64,000 nucleotides of DNA from Nocardia higoensis (GCF_015477835.1 NZ_JADLQN010000006.1:62001-126000); one strand, 5' to 3'. Counted from the first letter of the stretch, positions 1-8,697 are shown. Notes: a model not told the origin generated them from the letters alone. Numbers and translations are program-made.

Positions 1-1052
1 ACGAGGACGGTGAGATCGCCGTCGGTGGCGGAGCGGACGACGACGGGCTGGTCGGGACCGGCGAGGTCGAGCATGAGATCGGGACCCAGGGCGCTGTCGA
101 CAGCCGGGCGCAGGACAGCCGGATCGAAGGCGGGGTGCAGTGGCGGGCCGGTGACGGTAACGGGGATTCGAGTGGCGCCGGGGCGACGGGGGGTGAGGCC
201 GGTGGCGTCGATGTCGAGGCCGAGCGGGGCGTCGGGGGTGGATTCGAGCAGGTCGAGCAGGGCGGCGCGGCTGACCAGGACGCGGGTGCGGGCGGGGGAC
301 AGGCCGTCGAGTACGGCTCGGTAGTCCGGGAACTGCTCGTCGAGGGTGGGCAGGTGCACGGTCGTGGCCCCGGTGAGGCGGACTCCCGCGCCGTCGCGGT
401 CGACGGTGATCTCGCCCGCGGTAAGGCTCCGGACGGCAGTCGCCGCCTCCGCCGCCCCGACTACGGCCGACCAGGTCGCGCCGCCGGTGCGGATCAAGGC
501 GAGGGATCGGGTCGCGAGCCGGTAGCGGTCGGTGGCGGTCAAGGTCAGAGCGGTGTCGCCGGCTTCCAGCAGCATCCCCGACAGGGCCGGGATGGATCGG
601 TCGCGGGCCGCAGCACCGGCGACCTGGTCGACGGCTTGCGCCAAGGCCGCGGCCTCGAGAACGCAGGCGGCGGCGTCGGATGGCGGCGTCGCGGTGAGCG
701 TGCCGCGCAGCTCCTGCGCGACGGCTGCCGCCCTGCGGGCTCGCTCGGTCAGCGCCGCCACATGGCGGTCGAGCACGCGCGCGGCGTGGGTGGGATCGCC
801 TGCCAGGATCTGCTCGACCTCCGGCAGCGGGACGTCGATGCCACGCAGCCGCTGGATCAGGACCGCGCGCTCGCATTGGGCGGGCGTGTAGTAGCGGTAG
901 CCCGTCGCCTCGTCCACCAGGCTGGGTGGCAGCAGCCCACAGTCGCCGTAGAAGCGCAGGGCGCTGGCGGTCAGGCCGCTGGCCCGCGCCATCGCGCCGA
1001 TCGTCAGAAGGTCGTGATCCCTGCTCTGTCCGTGTATGTCGCGCTCTGTCAC
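1..1052 (-). CDS. MerR-family regulator fused to a DNA polymerase III beta-clamp-like domain (3' end off window)
   Basis: GTG start at 1052; the frame stays open to base 1, so the C-terminus is missing. Residues about 15-85 form a MerR winged helix (LTIGAMARASGLTASALRFY, then GYRYYTPAQ). After a helical linker the protein changes into a sliding-clamp-like domain: IPALSGMLLEAGD, LTLTATDRYRLATRSL, LPTLDEQFPDYRAVLDGL and, near the edge, DQPVVVRSATDGDLTVLV, all typical of DnaN. Such MerR-clamp proteins are known in actinobacteria; the clamp part probably senses or binds something rather than acting in replication, but that is inference. The forward-strand frames here are antisense shadows. Confidence 0.85.
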   Translation of the reverse strand, partial: MTERDIHGQSRDHDLLTIGAMARASGLTASALRFYGDCGLLPPSLVDEATGYRYYTPAQCERAVLIQRLRGIDVPLPEVEQILAGDPTHAARVLDRHVAALTERARRAAAVAQELRGTLTATPPSDAAACVLEAAALAQAVDQVAGAAARDRSIPALSGMLLEAGDTALTLTATDRYRLATRSLALIRTGGATWSAVVGAAEAATAVRSLTAGEITVDRDGAGVRLTGATTVHLPTLDEQFPDYRAVLDGLSPARTRVLVSRAALLDLLESTPDAPLGLDIDATGLTPRRPGATRIPVTVTGPPLHPAFDPAVLRPAVDSALGPDLMLDLAGPDQPVVVRSATDGDLTVL

Positions 1053-1161
1053 GCGGCCATCATGAAGCTTCGACGAAGGTGAAGGTCAAGCTCGCGCGCT
1101 CGGGTGCGAGCTCAGCCCCGTCCTTCGTGCCTGCGCAGCCCTCCGGCGGCGGTGACCATTG

Positions 1162-1341
1162 TCAGGAGTTGTAGACGGTGCGCGGCACGACGACCGCGTT
1201 CATCCCACCTTCCGGATTCGCGGCTGTGGCCTCGTCGGACGCAGGGGTGGCGGTAAGGAAGTACACCTGCTGCTCGAGCTGATCCAGGGTGGGTACTTCG
1301 CTGGTGATGGAGGAGGTGCCGAGGGTGCTCCACTTCTTCAT
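1162..1341 (-). CDS. Small 59-residue peptide of unknown function
   Basis: ATG at 1341, TGA ending at 1162. A ribosome site AAAGGTG lies 6 bases before the ATG. The peptide begins MKKWSTLGTSSITSEVP, has an acidic Gln-rich middle and ends GGMNAVVVPRTVYNS. It has no cysteine and no signal peptide. The Gly-Gly before a short tail recalls a leader/core arrangement of a ribosomal peptide precursor, but no modification enzyme sits beside it and I do not recognise the family. It is transcribed in the same direction as the regulator at 1514-2179, 172 bases away, and has its own promoter region with a DtxR/IdeR-like box. Confidence 0.5.
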   Translation of the reverse strand: MKKWSTLGTSSITSEVPTLDQLEQQVYFLTATPASDEATAANPEGGMNAVVVPRTVYNS

Positions 1342-1404
1342 CTATTTCACCTTTCGAGTGAGCGAAGTTACATCCGTCTTCGCCGAAAATAGACTGCTGG
1401 GGAG

Positions 1405-1423
1405 GATAGCTAGCCTAGCCTAA
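1405..1423 (-). promoter_or_regulatory. DtxR/IdeR-like iron-box candidate upstream of the small peptide gene
   Basis: On the minus strand this reads TTAGGCTAGGCTAGCTATC, matching the known DtxR/IdeR 19-mer consensus TTAGGTTAGSCTAACCTAA at about 13 of 19 positions, with the left 13 bases almost perfect. It lies 64 bases before the peptide start and overlaps a plausible -10 (TAGCTA) spaced about 18 bases from TTGGCC. Iron-dependent repression is an inference from the box alone. Confidence 0.4.
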
Positions 1424-1460
1424 GGCGTAGGGCCAAGACTTATTTAAATAGTCTCGGTCC

Positions 1461-1485
1461 CGCGCCGGGGAGGTTCCGGGGCGCG
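1461..1485. terminator. Hairpin after the HTH regulator gene
   Basis: CGCGCC at 1461-1466 pairs with GGCGCG at 1480-1485 across a G-rich loop, just beyond the stop of the gene at 1514-2179 and before the AT-rich promoter of the small peptide. No clear T-tract follows, so it is only a candidate terminator. Confidence 0.35.
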
Positions 1486-1513
1486 AGAGCGGCGAAAGGT
1501 GGAGTGGGTGTCG

Positions 1514-2179
1514 TCAGTGCGTGAGCGGCGCGATGCGCGGCGACTTGCTGGTCAGCCGCAACGTGACACCGCAATCACCCGCGGCGGCGTCCGGACGCAC
1601 TTCGACGTCGTACTGCGAGGCCAGGGTGGGCGAATGACGTTGCAGCGAACGCTCGATCATGCCCTGCTGGACACCGGCGACCACCTCGGGCAGATCGCGC
1701 GCGATACGCCGCAACGGGCAGTTGCACACGCTGATCTCGTGCCCGCCGAAACTCGACAAGGTCTGCGACACCTGGAAACCTAAGCGGGTGAGCGTGGTCG
1801 TCACCACCGTGACCGGATCGGGCAGGTCCGTCTCCGCGGCGCCGATGCCGGTCAGGCTGTCGGCCCACAAACGCCCGGCCGCCACGGCTTTCGCGTGTCG
1901 CTCGGCCGGAGTGTCCCCGAGTTGGGCGAGCAGGGCGGCCAGGACCGGGGCGGCCGGGTCGGCGCCGACGGCGACATAGCCCTTGCGCGGCCTGCCCACG
2001 GTCTCCGACGGCAGCCAGGTGCCCTCCACCAGCCCGGCGTCGATCAGGGCGTTGAGATGGAAGCGCGCCGTGGTGATGTGAATGCCCAAGGTACGGGCGA
2101 TGACCGGCGCGTCCAGCGGCTCCAGGGAGTCGCGTACGAGCGCGAGGACCTTGTCCCGCTGCCGTGGTGCGGCGGCCAT
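1514..2179 (-). CDS. Winged-helix regulator of the SufR-like (COG2345) type
   Basis: 221 residues; ATG at 2179 with GAGAGGA upstream. Residues 1-70 form an ArsR/MarR-like winged helix (DAPVIARTLGIHITTARFHL, then the GRPRKGY wing). The C-terminal half carries Cys152 and Cys154 in VCNCPLRRIA and Cys203 in GDCGV, the kind of cysteines that hold an iron-sulfur cluster in SufR relatives; one of the usual ligand positions seems shifted, so cluster binding is inferred. It is divergent from the methyltransferase-cupin pair at 2296-3446 and is the obvious candidate regulator of it, and perhaps of itself. Confidence 0.8.
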   Translation of the reverse strand: MAAAPRQRDKVLALVRDSLEPLDAPVIARTLGIHITTARFHLNALIDAGLVEGTWLPSETVGRPRKGYVAVGADPAAPVLAALLAQLGDTPAERHAKAVAAGRLWADSLTGIGAAETDLPDPVTVVTTTLTRLGFQVSQTLSSFGGHEISVCNCPLRRIARDLPEVVAGVQQGMIERSLQRHSPTLASQYDVEVRPDAAAGDCGVTLRLTSKSPRIAPLTH

Positions 2180-2295
2180 CGTGTTCCTCTCCCGCCACGC
2201 CCGGCGCCGACTCCCTCCGGGGCCTCCCGGACGACAACATTCCCGACAGATTGTAGGACCGTCCCCGCGACGGCCGAACCGACAGGAAGCGCATC

Positions 2296-3090
2296 ATGAC
2301 CACACCCCTGCCCTTCGACAAGCGCGATTCCGCGCACTTGCCCGGTCATTGGCTCCTGGCTCGCCTCGGCAAGCGGGTGCTGCGCCCGGGCGGCGCCGAG
2401 ATGACCGAGAACATGCTCGACGCGGCGAAGCTGACCGGCGCCGACGTGGTGGAGCTCGCCCCCGGTCTCGGCAAGACGGCCACCTCCATCCTGCGCCGCA
2501 ACCCGGCCAGCTACCGGGGTGTGGAGGCCGATGCCGACGCCGCCGCGCTCAGCGCCGCCGCGGTCGGTACCGCGGGCGTGGTCACCAGCGGTGACGCCGC
2601 CGACACCGGTCTGGAGCCCGAGTCCGCCGATGCGGTCGTCGGCGAGGCGATGCTGACCATGCAGACCGACACGCACAAATCGGCCATCATCGCCGAGGCG
2701 TTCCGGGTGCTGCGCCCCGGCGGTCGCTACGCCATCCACGAGCTGTCGCTGACACCGGACGATCTGCCCGAAGGGACCAAGACAGAGCTGCGCAAGGCGC
2801 TGGCCCGCTCCATCAAGGTCAACGCCCGCCCGCTCACCGCCGCCGAATGGCGCGACATCCTGGAGCGGGGCGGCTTCGAGATCGAGCACGTCGGCTACGC
2901 GCCGATGGCCCTGCTGCAGCCGCGTCGGGTGCTCGCCGACGAGGGCGTTCTCGGCACGGCGCGCATCGTCGGTAATGTCCTGCGCGACAAGCCGGCCCGC
3001 GCGCGGGTGCTGGCCATGCGCTCCACCTTCAACGCCCACAGGCGCGAACTGCGCGCCATCTCCGTCATCGCGAGGAAGCCGAAGGCATGA
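2296..3090 (+). CDS. Class I SAM-dependent methyltransferase
   Basis: 264 residues; ATG at 2296 preceded by CAGGAAG. The SAM-binding motif I is DVVELAPGLGKTA (about residues 50-62), followed by an acidic residue in GVEADADAAAL and the motif FRVLRPGGRYAIHEL typical of methyltransferase type 11. The substrate cannot be told from the sequence. The gene overlaps the following cupin gene by four bases (ATGA), so the two are probably translated together, and it faces the SufR-like regulator across 116 bases. Confidence 0.85.
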   Translation: MTTPLPFDKRDSAHLPGHWLLARLGKRVLRPGGAEMTENMLDAAKLTGADVVELAPGLGKTATSILRRNPASYRGVEADADAAALSAAAVGTAGVVTSGDAADTGLEPESADAVVGEAMLTMQTDTHKSAIIAEAFRVLRPGGRYAIHELSLTPDDLPEGTKTELRKALARSIKVNARPLTAAEWRDILERGGFEIEHVGYAPMALLQPRRVLADEGVLGTARIVGNVLRDKPARARVLAMRSTFNAHRRELRAISVIARKPKA

Positions 3091-3446
3091 CCGAACAGAC
3101 CGCTCCCCAGACCGCTCCCCAGACACCCGCGGCCACCGGCACCACCGAGTTCGTGCCCGGCGACGGCCCCGGCCCCAGTGCCCGCAGGCTGCTCGCCGGA
3201 CCCGGACTGACCCTGGTGGGCTTCAGCTTCCGCACCGGCCAGGTGCTCGACGAGCACAAGGCCCCCGGCCCGATCCTGGTCAGCTGCGTCAGCGGCCGTA
3301 TCGATCTGGAGATCACCGGCGGCGAGACGCCGGGCGCGCACCGGCTCGATCCCGGTTCGACGGTGTACATCACCGGCGGCGATCCGCATCGGCTCACCGC
3401 GCTGGAGGACTCCGTCGTCCACGTGACGCTGCACCGCAACCTCTGA
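3087..3446 (+). CDS. Small cupin-domain protein
   Basis: 119 residues, starting in the ATGA overlap with the methyltransferase stop. A Thr/Ala/Pro-rich lead of about 25 residues is followed by one cupin beta-barrel: GFSFRTGQVLDEHKAPGP supplies one His of cupin motif 1 and GSTVYITGGDPHRLTAL forms motif 2 with a second His. The few metal ligands suggest a binding or simple oxygenase-like role, not assignable. Cotranscription with the methyltransferase suggests they act on the same small molecule (inference). Confidence 0.75.
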   Translation: MTEQTAPQTAPQTPAATGTTEFVPGDGPGPSARRLLAGPGLTLVGFSFRTGQVLDEHKAPGPILVSCVSGRIDLEITGGETPGAHRLDPGSTVYITGGDPHRLTALEDSVVHVTLHRNL

Positions 3447-3676
3447 CGAGGTGCCGCACCGGATCCGTTCGGCGCGCCTCGATGTGCGCCGGTACCGGAT
3501 CTGTTGCTCGCACGATGCGGCGGTTGCGCTCCGTCCCACCGTCCGGCGATCGCGCGGCTGACCGCAGCAGATCACCGTCACAGGCGAGTCGTCGCGCGGT
3601 GTGTCGGCGACTCGCCGGCCGGTGCGGCGGCCCGGCCGATCGGAGTGTGCTGATCCGGTGGCCCGGCCGGGCGCGG

Positions 3677-4930
3677 TCAGGACCGGTGGGTCGGGCCGTG
3701 CGGTTCGGCGCAGTGGGTGTCGGCCGGACAGTCCGCGGCGTGGTCGATCTGCAGGGTGGTGTGCGCGAGTTCGAAATCGGCCAGCAGGGTGGTCTCGATC
3801 CGTTTGCGCACGGCATGGCAGTCGGCGGCGTCCTCGACCAGGACGTGCGCCGACAACGACGGCTCGCCGGAGGTTATCGTCCACACGTGCAGATCGTGGA
3901 CCTCGGTGACCTGCGGTATCGCGCAAATCCGCGCGCCGATGTCGTCGGGGTCGAGATGAGCGGGCGCGGCCTCCAGGAAGATGCGACCCGACTCGCGTAC
4001 CAGGGACCAGCCCGCCTTGATCATCAGCGCCGCGACCACCAGCGCCGCGATGGCGTCGGCGCGCGGATAGCCCGCGAGCCAGACCACCGCGCCCGCCACC
4101 GCCGTGCCGATGAAGGCGTACATGTCGTTGAGGATGTGCTGGAAGGCGCCCTCGACATTGAGGCTCGTGCGGTTGGCGTGGCTGATGCACCAGGCGGCCG
4201 CGATATTGACCACGATGCCGGCCACGGCGGTGATCAGCACCAGTGGCCCGGCCACCTCCGGCGGATCGATCAGCCGATGGATGCCCTCGAAGACGAAGAA
4301 CGCCGCCAGCAACAGCAGGGTGACGCCGTTGGCCTGCGCGGAGAGGATCTCGGCGCGTTTGTAGCCGTAGGTGTACTTGCCCGCGGCCGGGCGGCGGGCG
4401 AGCCGGATGGCCACCAGTGCCAGCACGATCGCGGCGGCATCGGTGAGCATGTGCGCGGCGTCGGTGATCAGCGCCAGTGACTGCGCGAGCAGGCCGACGA
4501 CCACTTCGATCGTCATGAAACCGCCGATCAGCGCCAGTGCGACCCCGAGCCGGCGCGGATCGGAGTCGGCGCCCACACCGTGATCGTGCGCGTGTCCATT
4601 ACCGTGCGCGTGTCCCTTGTCGTGCGCGTGCCGACGGACGTACCCTCCCTGTCGGTCGTGGTCCACGTCGTGGTCCCGGTGTCGATCGTCTCGGCCGTCA
4701 CGGTGGGCGTCACTGTCGCGAGCGATATCCGGACCATGATCGTGGGCGGGATACTCGTCGTGATCGTGATCGTGATCGTGATCGTGACCGTGATCGTGAC
4801 CGTGATCGTGATCGTGATCGTGACCGTGATCGTGACCGTGATCGTGACCGTGACCGGAGCCGGGCGCGTGATGCCCGTCCCGGCCCGTGGTCGCCGCCGG
4901 CTCCCGTATGGAACCGCACTGCTCTCCCAT
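3677..4930 (-). CDS. Cation diffusion facilitator, zinc-type exporter with very long His-rich N-terminus
   Basis: 417 residues from the ATG at 4930, where MGEQCGS begins; the frame is open further upstream but that part looks non-coding. Residues 20-118 are dominated by His-Asp and His-Gly pairs, a cytosolic metal-binding tail. Six membrane helices follow (about 126-320). The transport site is HxxxD in helix 2 (His160, Asp164) and HxxxD in helix 5 (His265, Asp269), the pattern of Zn(II)/H+ antiporters of the ZitB/CzcD group. A C-terminal cytosolic domain ends the protein (HDLHVWTITSGEPSLSAHV). It probably exports zinc from the cytoplasm. It is divergent from the methyltransferase at 5226; a weak inverted repeat GATGC/GCATC at 5049-5066 lies between. 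Confidence 0.9.
   Translation of the reverse strand: MGEQCGSIREPAATTGRDGHHAPGSGHGHDHGHDHGHDHDHDHGHDHGHDHDHDHDHDEYPAHDHGPDIARDSDAHRDGRDDRHRDHDVDHDRQGGYVRRHAHDKGHAHGNGHAHDHGVGADSDPRRLGVALALIGGFMTIEVVVGLLAQSLALITDAAHMLTDAAAIVLALVAIRLARRPAAGKYTYGYKRAEILSAQANGVTLLLLAAFFVFEGIHRLIDPPEVAGPLVLITAVAGIVVNIAAAWCISHANRTSLNVEGAFQHILNDMYAFIGTAVAGAVVWLAGYPRADAIAALVVAALMIKAGWSLVRESGRIFLEAAPAHLDPDDIGARICAIPQVTEVHDLHVWTITSGEPSLSAHVLVEDAADCHAVRKRIETTLLADFELAHTTLQIDHAADCPADTHCAEPHGPTHRS
4758..4856 (-). repeat. Hexanucleotide microsatellite coding His-Asp/His-Gly pairs
   Basis: About 16 tandem near-copies of GTGATC/GTGACC on the plus strand encode the alternating His-Asp and His-Gly run inside the CDF exporter (roughly residues 25-58). 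Copy number can change by slippage without breaking the frame because the unit is six bases. Confidence 0.85.
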
Positions 4931-5225
4931 GCCGCGCTCGTCCTTTCCCTCGATCCGGTCTCCGGCCCGTGACGACCGGCTCACCGAGAGCCGGTGCGGC
5001 GAGGATCGACCGGCCCGATCGCTCACCCAGGGCAGCCTAACGTGTTTTGATGCGCATGTCTGCATCTGTCCTCCCGTACCCGCCATTAGCTGGGATTTTG
5101 CTCCTGATGTGGAGCGGCGATGATCATCGCGGGGGGCTACCATGCGTGGGCATCGCCGGGTGTGGACCACCCGGGTGCGGATCGTCCGAAGCTCGGGTGA
5201 TTCGCTCGTGGCAAGAGGGGATTCG

Positions 5226-6035
5226 ATGGACAGGCCGTCCTGGGCGCCCGAGGGCGTCGACATGCACCAGGTCAGCCCGGCGCGGATGTACGACGCGCTC
5301 TTGGGTGGCTCGCACAATTTCGAGATCGACCGGATGGCGGCCGAGATGGGCAAGAAGCTGGTGCCCGACCTGCCGCGCCTGGCGCTGAGCAATCGCGCGT
5401 TTCTCCGGCGCTCGGTGCGCTACCTGGTGGAGGCGGGGATCACTCAGTTCATCGACATCGGCTCCGGCATCCCCACTGTCGGCAATGTGCACGAGGTCGC
5501 CCAGGGGGTCGACCCCTCGGTGCGGGTGCTCTACATCGATATCGATCCGGTCGCCGTCGCGCAGTCGCGCTCGTTGCTCAGCGGAAACGACAATGCCGGG
5601 GCGATCGAGGCGGACCTGCGCAAGCCCGCCGAGCTGATGGCGCGGGTACGCGAATCCGGTCTGATCGACCTCGATCGTCCGGTGGGCGTGCTGCTGATCG
5701 CCGTGCTGCATCTGCTGGCCGACGCCGACGAACCGGTGGACAAGGTCGGCCGGCTCTACGATTCGGTGGCCGAGGGCTCCTACGTCGCGATCTCCCACCT
5801 GACATCGGAATTGCGGCCCGATGACGCCGCCGTGCTCGGCGCGAGCGCCGGCAACTCCAGCAAGGTCGGCATCCACTTCCGTCCCGCGGCCCGGATCGTC
5901 GGTATGTTCGACAGGTGGGTGCCGGTGGAACCAGGGGTCGTCGAACCGTCCATGTGGCGACCGGAATCCGAACGCGATCGGCACGAGGAGCCGGGACGCT
6001 CACTCGCCCTGGCCGGCGTCGGTCGCAAGGTGTGA
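5226..6035 (+). CDS. S-adenosyl methyltransferase of the DUF574 (Methyltransf_19) family
   Basis: 269 residues from ATG 5226, preceded by GAGGGG; an open frame back to 5142 lacks a ribosome site. The family signature is present from the start: SPARMYDALLGGSHNFEIDR, then FLRRSVRYLVEAGITQFIDI and GSGIPTVGNVHEVAQ, then an Asp-rich strand VLYIDIDPVAVAQS. This family is greatly expanded in actinomycetes and its substrates are mostly unknown. It ends 32 bases before the PAS-GGDEF gene, in the same direction, so they may share a transcript. Confidence 0.85.
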   Translation: MDRPSWAPEGVDMHQVSPARMYDALLGGSHNFEIDRMAAEMGKKLVPDLPRLALSNRAFLRRSVRYLVEAGITQFIDIGSGIPTVGNVHEVAQGVDPSVRVLYIDIDPVAVAQSRSLLSGNDNAGAIEADLRKPAELMARVRESGLIDLDRPVGVLLIAVLHLLADADEPVDKVGRLYDSVAEGSYVAISHLTSELRPDDAAVLGASAGNSSKVGIHFRPAARIVGMFDRWVPVEPGVVEPSMWRPESERDRHEEPGRSLALAGVGRKV

Positions 6036-6067
6036 CCCGGGCGCGGCAGCGGAGGGGGTGACGGTCG

Positions 6068-7375
6068 GTGGGAGCGCGCGAGCTGGCGGCGCGGTGGGCC
6101 GATGCCCTGGACGGTGTCGTCGCCCCCGCCCTCACCCGCCGCGAGATCGAGACGCTGCTGACCGAGCTGACCGAGACCCTGATCGCGGCGATCCGTGGTG
6201 ATCGGGAACCGGACGTCGCTTACGCGGTGGCCGCTCGGCTGGTCGCCGCCAACTATCGTGACCCGCTCGCCGTCAGCCGCACGGTGCGCGTCGTCTGCAC
6301 CGACATGGCCGAGGCATGCTGCGCGCGCACCGATCCGGCATTCGAGCGCTGCCGCGATCGCGCGGTCGCCGTGGCCGCCGAATTCGGCGCGGGATTCACC
6401 GGCGCACTGCGCGGTGTCGCGCTGGTCGAGCAGGAGACCACGCTCGGCGCGGCGCTGGCGACCGCCCGCGAAGCCGAGGCCAGGCGCCAGTTGTCCGAAG
6501 CCCGCTTCGAGGCGGTGTTCGCGGGCGCCTCGGTCGGCATCGGCACCGTCGACGTCCGGGGCCGGGTTCTCGAAGTGAATGCCGCCTTCGCCGAAATGCT
6601 CGGTCTGCCACAGGAATCCATGCCCGGCCGCTCGGTGGCCGAACTGCTCGGGCCGGTCAACATCGGCCTCGCCTACGGCCAGATGCAGCGGATGGTCAGC
6701 GGCGAGATCGACCGGTTCCGGTTGGAGACCGAGCATATCCGCCCGGACGGTGATGTGTCGTTCATCGACCTGTCCATGTCGGCGGTACGGGATGCGTACG
6801 GGCAGATGCGATTCCTCATCGGCGTGGCCGTCGACGTGACCGAACGCAAACAGCTGGCCGACCGACTCTGGCACGATGCCCATCACGACAGCCTCACCGG
6901 CCTGCCCAACCGGACGCTGTTCTTCGACCGGCTCGCCGAGGCGCAGGCGCCGATCGGATTGTGCTATGTCGATCTGGACGGGTTCAAGGAGATCAACGAC
7001 CGGTGGGGGCACGCCGTCGGAGACACCGTGCTGCGCGAGGTCGGCGAGCGGTTGCGCGATGCCGTTCGCGCCGACGAACTACCCGCGCGCGTCGGCGGCG
7101 ACGAATTCGTCGTGCTCGTCGAACGCTGCGTCGGATGCGCTCAGCTGGACGCGCTCATCGGACGGCTGCACGAGGCGCTGATCGAGCCGATCGAGGTGGT
7201 GGATCAGGGGGTGCGGGTCGGCGCGAGCATCGGGTCGGCGTTCGTGCGGGAACGGCCGGAAGCGGTCGACCAACTCCTGCGCGCCGCCGACGCCGCGATG
7301 TACCGGGACAAGAACAGCGCGTCGCAGCGTGACGGCGCCGAGGAATACCGGCCCGGAGCGGCGGAACGGACCTGA
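6068..7375 (+). CDS. PAS-GGDEF diguanylate cyclase
   Basis: 435 residues; GTG at 6068 with GGAGGGGG upstream. Residues 1-130 are an all-helical sensory region of unknown type; a short coiled linker leads to a PAS domain (about 144-262, ending GVAVDVTERKQL) and a GGDEF domain (about 270-420). HDSLTGLPNRTLFFDRL, the metal site YVDLDGFKEIND and an intact GGDEF at 343-347 indicate an active cyclase making cyclic di-GMP. The inhibitory I-site is degenerate (RxxE rather than RxxD ahead of GGDEF). No EAL domain is present. It probably signals from the cytoplasm. Confidence 0.88.
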   Translation: MGARELAARWADALDGVVAPALTRREIETLLTELTETLIAAIRGDREPDVAYAVAARLVAANYRDPLAVSRTVRVVCTDMAEACCARTDPAFERCRDRAVAVAAEFGAGFTGALRGVALVEQETTLGAALATAREAEARRQLSEARFEAVFAGASVGIGTVDVRGRVLEVNAAFAEMLGLPQESMPGRSVAELLGPVNIGLAYGQMQRMVSGEIDRFRLETEHIRPDGDVSFIDLSMSAVRDAYGQMRFLIGVAVDVTERKQLADRLWHDAHHDSLTGLPNRTLFFDRLAEAQAPIGLCYVDLDGFKEINDRWGHAVGDTVLREVGERLRDAVRADELPARVGGDEFVVLVERCVGCAQLDALIGRLHEALIEPIEVVDQGVRVGASIGSAFVRERPEAVDQLLRAADAAMYRDKNSASQRDGAEEYRPGAAERT

Positions 7376-7397
7376 GCCCTTCCCGCGCCCGAGCCGC

Positions 7398-7802
7398 TCA
7401 GTTCCAGGCCAGGGCCTCGCCGCGGCGGAAGTCGGGATGCTCCTCGGCGCGGATCCACCGGCCCCAGGTGGTCTGGCCCTCGTCGTCGCGCCGGATCGGG
7501 CTGATCCAGGCGCGCCTGCCCGTGCCCTGCGGTCCGTGCGGCATCAGCGGAACCTGCCGGGCGACGAGGTAGCAGTCGTCGACGGCACCGGCCCTGGGCA
7601 GGTATTCGCACAATTGCTCGGCGGCGTCGCCCAGATTCGCCGAGGCCACCACGCCGGGACGCGGACTCGGTCCGTCGGCCTCGACCACCACGGCCGACAC
7701 CGTCCACATGCTGTTGCCCGGGAGCCGGTGCGCGGGGCCCTCCGGTTCGAGGGTTGTGGTGTCGGGGGTGGTGGTATCGGGGGCCGAAGCACTCTCGATC
7801 AT
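7398..7802 (-). CDS. Hypothetical protein, 134 residues
   Basis: ATG at 7802 with a strong GGAGGTG ribosome site. After a Thr/Pro-rich lead the chain alternates short beta-like stretches (SMWTVSAVVVEADG, DDCYLVARQVPLM) with charged turns and ends near EALAWN. It has no signal peptide or membrane helix. I do not recognise the family. It converges on the GGDEF gene with 22 bases between stops. Confidence 0.65.
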   Translation of the reverse strand: MIESASAPDTTTPDTTTLEPEGPAHRLPGNSMWTVSAVVVEADGPSPRPGVVASANLGDAAEQLCEYLPRAGAVDDCYLVARQVPLMPHGPQGTGRRAWISPIRRDDEGQTTWGRWIRAEEHPDFRRGEALAWN

Positions 7803-8049
7803 CGCGCACCTCCGGTGGGACGCGGGCCGACGCGATGCCCGGTCGATTGGATCATCTTGCCTCCCAACGTAATCAGATGAGCAGGGCGGTCGTTCGATGG
7901 GGATGTCGCAGTTGTGACGTCGGTCGCGCCTTTCGATGAATTGAAAGGAGAACCGACCTGCAAATGAGTGTATAGCCGATGGCTACCTATTGCGATGGAA
8001 TCTTCCCCGCCGTATCTCGACTCGCCGGAATGCGACTCGCCGGAATCGC

Positions 8050-8697
8050 TCAGCTCAGGCGTTCGGCCACCGAGGGCAGGCGTTCGATCATCGCGATCGT
8101 GAAATCACCGACCAGATCGATCAAACCCTGCCGGTCGACGTCGAGGCCGCCGTCGAGCCACACCAGCACCAGTTCCGCGGCGCCACCGGTGATCAGCTGC
8201 GATGTGGCCGCCACGGCGGTGTCATGCCCCTCGGGGATGTCCAGGATGACCCGGGTCTGCTCGATGATGGTCGCGGCCACCGTGCGCATGCTGGCGAAGC
8301 GTGACCGCATGAGCGCCTCGTTGCCGAAGGCTTGGGCGAACACGATATTGGCCCGCCGCGGGTCGTCGATGAGCTCGCCGATGAGCGCGCCCACCCCCGC
8401 CCTGATCCGCTCGGCGGGCGGCCCGGAACAGGCGGCGACGGCAGCGCGGGCCCGGTCGAGGGCGGAGGTCTGCAGCTCCAGCAGCAAGGTGACGGCCAGC
8501 GCGTCGAGGTCGGGGAATGCCTCGTAGAAGAAGCGCGGGCCGACTTTCGCCTGCTCGCAGACCCCGCGCACGGTCAGCGCCGACAAGCTCTGGGTGCCGA
8601 CGATCTCCAGTGCGGCGTCCAACAGGCGGCGGCGGCGATCTTCGCGACGTTCCTCGGTCGAGGCTCCGCGATACGTGCCCGAGGATGCGCGCGTCAT
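8050..8697 (-). CDS. TetR-family repressor, candidate regulator of the divergent CYP136/ferredoxin operon
   Basis: 215 residues from ATG 8697; a GTG six bases upstream is an alternative. The N-terminal HTH is clear (RRRLLDAALEIVGTQSLSALTVRG, then VGPRFFYEAFPDLDAL), followed by a helical ligand domain. It is divergent from the P450 gene, with only about 100 bases between, and a near-ideal palindromic operator at 8740-8757 lies in that gap. By analogy with other divergent TetR genes it likely represses both itself and the P450 until a substrate-like ligand binds. Confidence 0.85.
   Translation of the reverse strand: MTRASSGTYRGASTEERREDRRRRLLDAALEIVGTQSLSALTVRGVCEQAKVGPRFFYEAFPDLDALAVTLLLELQTSALDRARAAVAACSGPPAERIRAGVGALIGELIDDPRRANIVFAQAFGNEALMRSRFASMRTVAATIIEQTRVILDIPEGHDTAVAATSQLITGGAAELVLVWLDGGLDVDRQGLIDLVGDFTIAMIERLPSVAERLS

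Noticed and set aside
10..1082. Several long forward-strand open frames at the left edge
   Set aside because: They are antisense to a clear MerR-clamp protein and have Arg/Gly/Ala-rich shadow composition.
4537..5040. Forward frames full of Arg-Asp or Val-Ile repeats
   Set aside because: Antisense or alternate-frame readings of the His-Asp microsatellite in the CDF exporter.
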